14,479 nucleotides of DNA, taken from assembly GCA_035714625.1 (NCBI GenBank), contig DASTLT010000124.1, forward strand, positions 1-14,479, read 5' to 3'. A program made the position numbers and the translations under genes. The stretch is from GCA-003244245 sp035714625 (GTDB lineage Bacteria; Actinomycetota; Actinomycetes; Mycobacteriales; Pseudonocardiaceae). This document shows positions 6,315 through 12,005 of this stretch, piece after piece. How positions within the stretch are numbered: position 1 is the first letter of the stretch; every line of letters begins with the position of its first letter. The notes under the pieces were generated by a model. The model did no database searches. It was not told the origin of the DNA and saw only the letters and a list, made by a program, of their open reading frames with translations.

Positions 6315-7462
6315 GTGACTGGAGACAGCGGGCCATCGCTTTGGCGGAGTATCTGGCCGCACTCGACGGAGTGGATCCGCAGTGGGCCGCCGCGTTCGCC
6401 GAGGTGCCCCGGCATGTATTCATCCCCCGGTTCTACCCCGACCTCGACCCACCCCAGATCGTCGACGGCGCGGACCCGCACCGGCAGGAGGAATGGCTGG
6501 ACGGGGTCTACAGCGACGAGTCCCTGGTCACCCAATACCGGCTGACCCCAGGCACGACGGATCTGTGGCAGTCCACCAGCTCCTCCACCCGCCCAAGCCT
6601 GATGGCCCGCATGCTCACCCTGCTCGACGTCCACGACGGGCACCGGGTGCTGGAGATCGGCACCGGCACCGGCTACAACGCCGCACTGCTGTGCCATCGC
6701 GTCGGATCCAGCAACGTCGCCAGCCTCGACCTCGACTCCGACCTGGTCGACACCGCTCGCCAGCACCTGGCCGTGCTCGGACTCCACCCGGTGCTCACGA
6801 CTGGAGACGGCGCCGCAGGACTGGCCGAGCACGCCCCCTATGACCGCATTATCGCGACCTGCGCCGTGCGGACGATCCCCCCACCCTGGATCGCCCAACT
6901 GCGGCCTGACGGGCTGATCGTGGCCGACCTGCGCGGTGAACTCGCCTCCAGCCTCCTCGTGGCCCGCGACAACGGCGATGGCACCGTCAGCGGCAGGTTC
7001 CTGGCCGAGCCCGGCCACTTCATGTGGCTGCGCACCCACCCGGACAACCCACTTCGTGACGGCGGCCAGATCACCACCCACATCGACTACACCAGTGCCC
7101 GCACCACGACCACCCACCTGAACCCGAGCATCCTGGACCACCCCGGATTCCGGTTCCTCCTCCAGCTCACCGCACCCAGCATGGGACAGATCTGGACCTG
7201 CACGCGGGACGGCAAAGCACTGATCCGCGTCTCTGGCGATGCGGGCGCATGGGCCGAGGTCGACCCCGCCACCGGCCGTGTCACCCAAGGAGGGCCCACT
7301 GACCTCTTCGACCACATCGAACACGCCGCCCAGCAATGGAACCAGCTCGACCACCCACAACCCGGCAGGCTCGGCATCACCGCCGGACCAGCGGGCCACA
7401 CCATCTGGCTCGACTCACCACAACACCCCATACCGCTGATACATCCCACGGCCTGCAGTTGA
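6311..7462 (+). CDS. PIMT-like O-methyltransferase with C-terminal extension (second of two)
   Basis: A 383-aa paralogue of the preceding gene, alignable along its whole length. It has VPRHVFIP (residues 32-39), WLDGVYSDESLVTQ (62-75), the loop STSSSTRPSLMARM (88-101), SAM motif I VLEIGTGTGYNAALL (113-127) and PYDRIIATCAV. It is close to the methyltransferase type found beside ATP-grasp peptide ligases (TgmC-like, TIGR04188 from memory), yet no ATP-grasp gene occurs in this window. The start is the GTG at 6311 inside a GTGA overlap with the first PIMT, implying coupled translation and equimolar product; upstream in-frame starts would lie inside the first PIMT and add only low-complexity residues. 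Expected chemistry is methyl esterification of an Asp side chain, which can collapse to aspartimide. A strong hairpin follows 43 bp downstream. Confidence 0.88.
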   Translation: MSDWRQRAIALAEYLAALDGVDPQWAAAFAEVPRHVFIPRFYPDLDPPQIVDGADPHRQEEWLDGVYSDESLVTQYRLTPGTTDLWQSTSSSTRPSLMARMLTLLDVHDGHRVLEIGTGTGYNAALLCHRVGSSNVASLDLDSDLVDTARQHLAVLGLHPVLTTGDGAAGLAEHAPYDRIIATCAVRTIPPPWIAQLRPDGLIVADLRGELASSLLVARDNGDGTVSGRFLAEPGHFMWLRTHPDNPLRDGGQITTHIDYTSARTTTTHLNPSILDHPGFRFLLQLTAPSMGQIWTCTRDGKALIRVSGDAGAWAEVDPATGRVTQGGPTDLFDHIEHAAQQWNQLDHPQPGRLGITAGPAGHTIWLDSPQHPIPLIHPTACS

Positions 7463-7505
7463 TGGGCGGGGTCTGAGCAGGCAGCCGAGCTACTCAGCGC
7501 AGGGC

Positions 7506-7573
7506 GGGCGTCGGTGGGCAGTGTGGGATCCGGGGAAGGGTGGAATTGTGCACACCGATCCCACCCGACGCCC
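7506..7573 (+). terminator. bulged 17-bp hairpin after the PIMT pair, probable terminator
   Basis: The left arm is GGGCGTCGG (7506-7514) plus GTGGGATC (7523-7530). The right arm, 7557-7573 (GATCCCAC then CCGACGCCC), is its exact reverse complement once the 8-base bulge TGGGCAGT (7515-7522) is skipped. The loop is 26 bases. There is no T run, as is usual for actinomycete intrinsic terminators. It lies 43 bp after the stop of the second PIMT and before the promoter region of the secreted-protein gene. A structured 5' element of the next transcript is an alternative. Confidence 0.5.
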
Positions 7574-7588
7574 CCCGGTCAGACGGTT

Positions 7589-7611
7589 GTGCATCAACTG
7601 TAAATATGCAC
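7589..7611. promoter_or_regulatory. GTGCAT-N11-ATGCAC dyad, possible operator
   Basis: GTGCAT (7589-7594) and ATGCAC (7606-7611) are exact inverted half-sites 17 bases centre to centre. With one mismatch the symmetry extends to TTGTGCAT/ATGCACGA. The intervening bases are AT-rich, unlike the surroundings. Size and symmetry suit a dimeric helix-turn-helix protein. It lies about 150 bp upstream of the secreted-protein gene. No regulator can be assigned; the XRE protein of this window is one candidate. Confidence 0.35.
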
Positions 7612-7625
7612 GACCCAACATCTGG

Positions 7626-7661
7626 TCACACTCTTGATCACACTCTGAGTCATCACTCAGA
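7626..7661. promoter_or_regulatory. 12-bp-period direct repeat merging into a 7-bp inverted repeat
   Basis: TCACACTCT occurs at 7626-7634 and again at 7638-7646, a 12-base period. The second copy runs into TCTGAGT (7644-7650), CATC, ACTCAGA (7655-7661), a perfect 7-bp inverted repeat with a 4-base loop. A TATCCT that could serve as a -10 lies at 7675-7680, about 65 bp before the GTG of the secreted-protein gene. Together with the dyad at 7589-7611 this makes a dense candidate regulatory region. Confidence 0.33.
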
Positions 7662-7743
7662 TGCGACGTGTCGTTATCCTAGAGCGAAATCGTCGTCGCT
7701 GCAGGTGTTGGAACACCGACAAGGAGACGAAGGACTGGATACG

Positions 7744-8175
7744 GTGAAGATCCTCGCACTCGCAGTCGTCCTCTTGGCTACCACCACTACCAGCGAGTGC
7801 GGCGCTGAATTGAAGAAGGCGTGCACCGTTCTATTTCGTGGTTTGGAGATCGAGAACGGGCAGGTCACCGATGTGTTGACACCCATCTGTGACGTTCCGC
7901 CACAGATCCATAAGATCCAGGCCTGGATTGAGTACAAAAACATCGGCGAGTGGAGTCCACTTGGCCCACGTAGCGTCTTGGTGCTCACCATCCCCGACGA
8001 GACGGGCTTCCCGATCAAAGTCACCGCACCATGCCTGGAGGGTGCTTACCGTAGCGGCTACCACGTCACCGGGCGCGGACCGGCGTTGCCGGATAATCCT
8101 AGGGGTAAGCCGTTCGAGTACCAGGACTACGGGTGGATCACGCGCGTATACTCGGTGGGCGACTGCACGGAGTAA
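7744..8175 (+). CDS. small secreted four-cysteine protein, function unknown
   Basis: A 143-aa protein beginning with a short export signal: Lys2, then LALAVVLLATTTT (4-16), with cleavage expected near 16-20. The mature part has Cys27, Cys49, Cys97 and Cys141, enough for two disulfides, and Cys19 near the signal border. There is no canonical lipobox. The fold looks mainly beta (QAWIEYKNIGEW, RSVLVLTIPDET). GTG at 7744 is chosen because it makes the signal sequence N-terminal and follows GAAGGA about 9 bases upstream; the frame is open back to 7540, but that part is a low-complexity non-coding-like stretch covering the hairpin and repeats. The 127-aa gene starts 3 bp after its stop, so they form a pair. 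The family is not recognised. Confidence 0.7.
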   Translation: MKILALAVVLLATTTTSECGAELKKACTVLFRGLEIENGQVTDVLTPICDVPPQIHKIQAWIEYKNIGEWSPLGPRSVLVLTIPDETGFPIKVTAPCLEGAYRSGYHVTGRGPALPDNPRGKPFEYQDYGWITRVYSVGDCTE

Positions 8176-8178
8176 ACG

Positions 8179-8562
8179 ATGACCCAGCAACGCAGCTACG
8201 CCGAGTACGTCCCTCCGCGAGGGCTGGGCGGGATCTGGTGGAAGCTCACGAGTCCCGCCCGGCTGGTCTACGCTCACCTGCGGCGCGCGTACCACCGTCG
8301 CCGACCACCGCCCGAGGTGTCGGCTTACCTCGGCATGTCAGCCCGGGTCGTCGGGGAGGACCTGACACCGAACCTGCCGGTGGGGTCCATGGGGATCGTC
8401 ACCCGGTCCGAGGTGCGCGACGGTGATCGTATCTATGTCATCGAGTTCGACACCGAGAACGAAACGGTGTGCGGGGAACTGCCCTGCGAGCGGCACTTCG
8501 AACTGAGCCTCGGGCCGCACGCCCACCCTGCTGGCGGCGGTCTGCCGCAACCAGCAAAATAG
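8179..8562 (+). CDS. hypothetical 127-aa protein with altered C-terminus
   Basis: ATG at 8179 follows GGAG in the overlap-like spacing after the secreted-protein gene. The N-terminal third is basic and aromatic (SYAEYVPPRGLGGIWWKL, then HLRRAYHRRRPPP). The middle (about 62-108) looks like a small beta-barrel (VGSMGIVTRSE, DRIYVIEFDTENETVC, CERHFEL). No family is recognised. The final codons (LPQPAK and stop) lie in DNA homologous to the 3' end of the XRE gene but read in another frame, so the original C-terminus seems to have been lost at a recombination junction near 8525-8540. A 96%-identical copy of its first 26 codons occurs at 8693-8771. Expression of the altered protein is plausible but not shown. 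Confidence 0.6.
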   Translation: MTQQRSYAEYVPPRGLGGIWWKLTSPARLVYAHLRRAYHRRRPPPEVSAYLGMSARVVGEDLTPNLPVGSMGIVTRSEVRDGDRIYVIEFDTENETVCGELPCERHFELSLGPHAHPAGGGLPQPAK

Positions 8563-8637
8563 CCCAGCAAAGTAGCAGAGCTTGCCGCGGATAGCGCTCT
8601 CAGTAGCCAGGTACGACGCGAGCTGTCGGAAAAATGA
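8536..8637 (+). pseudogene. remnant of an XRE regulator gene (3' end)
   Basis: This stretch matches 3257-3339 of the XRE gene. Over the cleanest 67 bases (3272-3338 against 8564-8630) I count 60 identical. Read in the XRE frame it gives SKVAELAADSALSSQVRREL, against SKVEELAADGALSSQARREL in the intact gene, then SEK and a stop at 8635-8637 in place of the last dozen residues. Four of the seven base changes are synonymous, so it derives from a once-functional related gene rather than a recent copying error. A 13-base duplication at 8551-8576 interrupts the match. There is no start and no helix-turn-helix. Confidence 0.75.
8551..8576 (+). repeat. 13-bp tandem duplication
   Basis: CCAGCAAAATAGC (8551-8563) is followed directly by CCAGCAAAGTAGC (8564-8576), one mismatch. 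The XRE gene has the unit once (CCAGCAAAGTAG at 3272-3283). The first unit supplies the stop codon (TAG, 8560-8562) of the 127-aa gene. It looks like a slippage event or the seam of a recombination. Confidence 0.7.
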
Positions 8638-8694
8638 TCCCGGAACCCGCGACGGGCAGGTACCGAGGCCTGATACTCCCTCGCCGCGGGAGCC
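8637..8694 (+). pseudogene. remnant of the candidate precursor peptide gene
   Basis: Matches 5061-5118 of the peptide gene at 53 of 58 bases without gaps. In the peptide frame it reads PGTRDGQVPRPDTPSPREP: the same as the intact peptide from Pro9 to Pro27 except Lys18 to Arg. The changes are CCT to CCC, AGA to CGC (two bases), CCC to CCT, all silent, plus AAG to AGG. The start codon, leader and ribosome binding site are missing. At the 3' side the frame runs into the next remnant and ends at a TGA about 8759-8761. It marks a lost second peptide locus. Confidence 0.75.
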
Positions 8695-8771
8695 CAGCAA
8701 CGCAGCTACGCCGAGTACGTCCCTCCGCGAGGGCTGGGCGGGGTCTGGGGGAAGCTCATGAGTCCCGCCCG
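8693..8771 (+). pseudogene. remnant of the 127-aa protein gene (5' end)
   Basis: Matches 8183-8261 at 76 of 79 bases. In frame it reads QQRSYAEYVPPRGLGGVWGK, then LMSPAR. The three changes are all amino-acid changes (Ile to Val, Trp to Gly, Thr to Met), unlike the mostly silent changes in the two neighbouring remnants. The start codon is lost at the junction with the peptide remnant, and similarity stops abruptly at 8771. It appears younger than the other two remnants or has decayed without constraint. The 3' end of the NUDIX gene is encoded on the opposite strand here. Confidence 0.75.
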
Positions 8772-9230
8772 CCTGCCGATTTCCGCATCCACTGGGCTTA
8801 TCCCGTCGCCGGGTGGTGAACCTGGATGCCACCAGCGGAAATCCGATACCTCGTCGTTCACGACGAGTTGCGGGGGACCGGGGAGCACAGTCTGGTAGAT
8901 CGCTCCATACTCCTGGCGGCCGGGCCGCTTCAGGTCGAACTGGGCAATAGCGAGGAAGTTCAGGTCCGTGGCCAGGATGCCGGTCTCTTCGGCCAGCTCC
9001 CGCACCGCGGCCTGCCGGGCGCTCTCTCCCGGATCCAGCATCCCGCCCGGAAGCTCCCACTGGCGGCGCCAGCGATCGAACACCATCAGCACCCGGTCGG
9101 AGAGCACGACCACCACCAACGACAGCGCCAGGGGTACCCGCTGGTCCAGGGCCGCCAGCTCGGACTCCGCGGCAAAGCGGAAGCCCACCAGAGCATTGCC
9201 CGCCGCATCACGGACCGGAAGTGCGACCAT
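8706..9230 (-). CDS. NUDIX hydrolase
   Basis: A 174-aa NUDIX pyrophosphohydrolase. The Nudix box runs from Gly63 to Ile85: GGMLDPGES (62-70), then RELAEETGI (77-85), giving the full G-x5-E-x7-RE-x2-EE-x-G pattern that binds the divalent metal and the diphosphate. The preceding DRWRRQWELPGG and the later YGAIYQTVLPG fit the fold. The substrate is not predictable. ATG at 9230 has only a weak GGTGG ribosome binding site; an ATG at 9353 would add 41 residues (Cys- and Arg-rich, not domain-like). From about residue 153 to the end the protein is encoded antisense to a gene remnant, so its natural C-terminus was probably replaced. It diverges from the TIR/NTPase gene, sharing the gap 9231-9445 for promoters. 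Confidence 0.8.
   Translation of the reverse strand: MVALPVRDAAGNALVGFRFAAESELAALDQRVPLALSLVVVVLSDRVLMVFDRWRRQWELPGGMLDPGESARQAAVRELAEETGILATDLNFLAIAQFDLKRPGRQEYGAIYQTVLPGPPQLVVNDEVSDFRWWHPGSPPGDGISPVDAEIGRRAGLMSFPQTPPSPRGGTYSA
8778..8843. repeat. 9-bp inverted repeat with an inner repeat
   Basis: GATTTCCGC (8778-8786) is the exact reverse complement of GCGGAAATC (8835-8843). Just inside, GCATCCA on the left pairs with TGGATGC on the right after skipping five bases. Together these could fold as a bulged stem with a loop of about 37 bases. It lies in the 3' part of the NUDIX frame beside the breakpoint of the remnant array, so it may be a trace of rearrangement or a former terminator. Confidence 0.4.
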
Positions 9231-9445
9231 CAGACCACCACCAAGGGGTTGGGTGTGTGCCAATTCCCGGTCACAGCATGCCTGACCTGGGTGCGGGCGG
9301 CAGTCCCTGTTCCCTGTCGCCCTGGGGGAACTCCATCTGAGCGTAGTGTTCATCCCCGGTAGGAGTGACGTGAAGGACGGTGTGGGTCGTCCTCATCGGT
9401 GTCGGGGCCTCCATCGGGAAGGGTCGGTTGGCTGAGGAGAGCACG

Positions 9446-11980
9446 GTGGCCAGGATTTACGTCTCGTCGACCTACCGGGACTTGCGTGAGCACCGCGAGG
9501 CGGTCTGCCGGGCACTGCGCCAGTTCGGGCACGACGTGGTCGCGATGGAGGATTATGTCGCAGCCGATCAGCGCCCGCTGCAGCGCTGCCTGGCCGACGT
9601 GGCGGCGAGTGACGTCTACCTCGGCATCCTGGCCTGGCGCTACGGCTACAGACCGGAGCAGGACAACCCGGAGGGCCGGTCGATCACTGAGCTGGAGTAC
9701 CGCGAGGCTCGCCGGCGCGGCATCCCCTGCCTGTGGTTTCTCCTTGACGAGAACGCGCCGTGGCCGCGAAACCTGATCGACCGCGGGGCCGACGGCCAGC
9801 AGATCGAGGCCCAGCGGTCGACGCTCGCCCGCGAGCACACCGTCAGCGTCTTCCGCACACCCGATCAGTTGGCTGCCGCAACGGTCACCGCGGTAAGCCG
9901 GTTGATCTCCGACCGGGAACCCGACGGGCTGCCGGGCCGACCGGTCGCGGTCGGTGCTCGCGTGCTGATGCTGTATGCCAGGAGTGACCAGCGGTTCGCC
10001 GCAGAGTTGGGTCACCACCTGGGCGGGCTGCGGCGCGAAGGAGTCGTGGCGCAGGTGAGGGAACTACGGGTTGACCGCGACGCCAATAGGGCGAATCGTA
10101 CGAATCGTGCTCGGGAGAGTGCGATTCGCAGCTCCGATCTTGTGCTGCTCATGGTCAGCTCCGATCTGGTCACCTCCGGGTACCTCGACCAGGCAGAGTT
10201 CGGCTGGCTTCTGGATCTGCACCGAGCCCGGCAGCCGCAGCTCGTGCCGGTGATGCTGCGCCCCGTGGAGTGGAAGTCACTTCCTCCCGGGCTGAGCCGG
10301 ATCCCACCGCTGCCCAGCGGGGACCACTCGGTGGTCGAGGCGTCCAACCGGGAGGCGGCGTTCGTCGAGGTGGTCGAGGGGATCCGGCTCGCCTGTCTGG
10401 ACCTCGCCGCTACCCGGACGCACTCCAGCCGCAGCGAGCCAGCGGTGGTACGGCACCGGGGACCGGGGCGGGTGCAGCACCGTCTGGTGGAGGTGTTCAA
10501 GGAGTCCGGTGTCCCGTCGGTGACCTTCGTCGAGCCGGATGACTTCTACCGGCTTCGGCTGGCGCTGGAGCAACCTGGTCGGGGCGTGGTGATCGAGGGG
10601 CCGTCCGGGGTCGGCAAGACCACGGCCCTGCAGACTGCCCTGAACCAGCTCGACCACGGGTCGCAGGCCAGGTTCGAGGTGCTGAGCTGCCGCGACGGTG
10701 CGCACGTCGAGCGCCTCCGCCAGCTCCGGCAGTGGCACCGCGGGCCGGTTGCCATCGATGATTTCCACCGCCTCGACCCGCCGCAGCGCCGCGAACTGGC
10801 CGACTACCTGAAACTGCTCGCCGACACCGAACGACCCGACCGCAAGCTGGTCATCGTCGGCATTCCCGGCACCGGGCAACGGCTGGTGGACATCGCCTTC
10901 GACATCGCCACCCGGATCGAGATCCTCAGCCTGGGCACGGTGAGCGACGACAAGGTGCTGGAGATGATCGGTAAGGGAGAGGCGGCGCTGAACGTCGACC
11001 TCATCGGCAAATCCGAGATCGTGCGCGCGTCGGCGGGCAGCCTGAACATCGCGCAGGTGCTCTGCAAACACATGGTGGCACTGGCGGGCATCCGGGAGAC
11101 CCAGACGATCACCACCCCGGTCGACACTCCCCTGGCGAACGCTATCGACAAAGCCATGAAGGTGATGGCGCTGAAGTTCGGCACGATGGCGCGGTCCTTC
11201 GCCGCGCTGGGTGGCCCGCACGATCGGCTGTGCCTGGAGTTGCTGTACGAGCTCGCGGAGGCCAAGGACGGCATGCTGCGGCTGTGGCCGCTGCGCGCCC
11301 GGCGCCCAGAACTCGCCGCTGGGATTGACCGCTTCATCCACACGCGACGGATGGACAGTCTCGGCGAGCGGCACACCGCCCCCGATCGGCACCTGCTGTA
11401 TGACGCCGAGTCGGCGACCCTGGTGATCGACGACCCGCAGCTCACGTTCTACCTGCGCCAGCTCAACTTCGAACAGCTCGCCCTCGACGCCGGTAAGCGG
11501 ACGCGCACGCACCGCACCCGGATCTTCATCAGCTACAGCCACCACGACCGGGACTGGTGCGACCGGCTGCGGGTGCACCTGCGACCGATCGAGCGTGACG
11601 GCAAGGTCGACCTGTGGGACGACACCCGGATCGCCGCCGGCCAGATCTGGCGGGACGAGATCGACGCCGCACTGGACAGCGCCGTCGTCGCGGTGCTGCT
11701 GATCAGTCCCGACTTTCTCGCGTCGGACTTCATCATGGATAACGAACTGCCGCCGCTGCTGACCGCGGCGGAAAACCGGGGCTGCACCATCCTGCCGCTG
11801 CTGGTACGGCCGAGCCTGTTCACCGAGCGGCCCGAGCTGAACCGCTTCCAGACCGTGAACTCAAATACGCAGCCGCTGGCGGCGATGAGCGAGGTCGAGC
11901 GCGACACGGTGCTCGTCGCGCTCGCCCAACGAATCGTCGCCCTCGTCACCCAGTCACGCCGGGACTCAGGTCCGCCATGA
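9446..11980 (+). CDS. DUF4062-TIR-NTPase-TIR protein, candidate immune sensor/effector
   Basis: An 844-aa multidomain protein. Residues 2-110 match the DUF4062 type (RIYVSSTYRDLREHREAVCR, YLGILAWRYGY, SITELEYREA). About 171-320 is a TIR-like domain (ARVLMLYARSDQRFAAEL, LVLLMVSSDLVTSGYLDQAE) with Glu251 at the expected catalytic position. About 365-590 is a P-loop NTPase: Walker A GPSGVGKTT (385-393), Walker B VAIDD (435-439), of STAND/NACHT type, followed by a helical or winged-helix part to about 680. Residues 691-835 are a canonical TIR (FISYSHHDRDW, DLWDDTRIAAG, LLISPDFLASDF) with Glu767. GTG at 9446 is preferred over 9380 because of GAGGAG 7-8 bases before it and because it places the DUF4062 strand at the N-terminus. 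TIR domains of this sort often degrade NAD+ in anti-phage defence; that role is inference. The NUDIX gene is divergent and ctaD convergent. Confidence 0.88.
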   Translation: MARIYVSSTYRDLREHREAVCRALRQFGHDVVAMEDYVAADQRPLQRCLADVAASDVYLGILAWRYGYRPEQDNPEGRSITELEYREARRRGIPCLWFLLDENAPWPRNLIDRGADGQQIEAQRSTLAREHTVSVFRTPDQLAAATVTAVSRLISDREPDGLPGRPVAVGARVLMLYARSDQRFAAELGHHLGGLRREGVVAQVRELRVDRDANRANRTNRARESAIRSSDLVLLMVSSDLVTSGYLDQAEFGWLLDLHRARQPQLVPVMLRPVEWKSLPPGLSRIPPLPSGDHSVVEASNREAAFVEVVEGIRLACLDLAATRTHSSRSEPAVVRHRGPGRVQHRLVEVFKESGVPSVTFVEPDDFYRLRLALEQPGRGVVIEGPSGVGKTTALQTALNQLDHGSQARFEVLSCRDGAHVERLRQLRQWHRGPVAIDDFHRLDPPQRRELADYLKLLADTERPDRKLVIVGIPGTGQRLVDIAFDIATRIEILSLGTVSDDKVLEMIGKGEAALNVDLIGKSEIVRASAGSLNIAQVLCKHMVALAGIRETQTITTPVDTPLANAIDKAMKVMALKFGTMARSFAALGGPHDRLCLELLYELAEAKDGMLRLWPLRARRPELAAGIDRFIHTRRMDSLGERHTAPDRHLLYDAESATLVIDDPQLTFYLRQLNFEQLALDAGKRTRTHRTRIFISYSHHDRDWCDRLRVHLRPIERDGKVDLWDDTRIAAGQIWRDEIDAALDSAVVAVLLISPDFLASDFIMDNELPPLLTAAENRGCTILPLLVRPSLFTERPELNRFQTVNSNTQPLAAMSEVERDTVLVALAQRIVALVTQSRRDSGPP

Positions 11981-12005
11981 ATGCCACGTATTTCGGTGGA
12001 CCGGA

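Noticed and set aside
5118..6362. Minus-strand 414-codon frame opposite the first PIMT (and a similar 386-codon frame, 6239-7399, opposite the second)
   Set aside because: Both are Gly/Val/Arg-rich mirrors of the PIMT genes; their similarity to each other only reflects that the PIMTs are paralogues.
5039..7462. Classic graspetide, FxLD lanthipeptide or FxSxx-COOH system
   Set aside because: There is no ATP-grasp ligase, lanthionine synthetase or radical SAM gene, and the peptide has no FxLD, FxSxx or Thr/Glu-rich core.
5154..7462. Housekeeping protein-repair PIMT (pcm)
   Set aside because: Both proteins are nearly twice the length of the repair enzyme, are in tandem and follow a small peptide gene.
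8536..8771. CRISPR-like or insertion-sequence array
   Set aside because: The units differ from each other, each matches a different gene, and there are no regular spacers, transposase frame or terminal inverted repeats.
8338..9060. Minus-strand 240-codon frame across the remnant array
   Set aside because: It shares a stretch with another minus-strand frame at 7831-8295 only because the DNA there is duplicated on the plus strand; no domain is seen.
10277..11578. Minus-strand open frame of 433 codons opposite the TIR/NTPase gene
   Set aside because: Antisense to a gene with clear domains; no ribosome binding site or motif.
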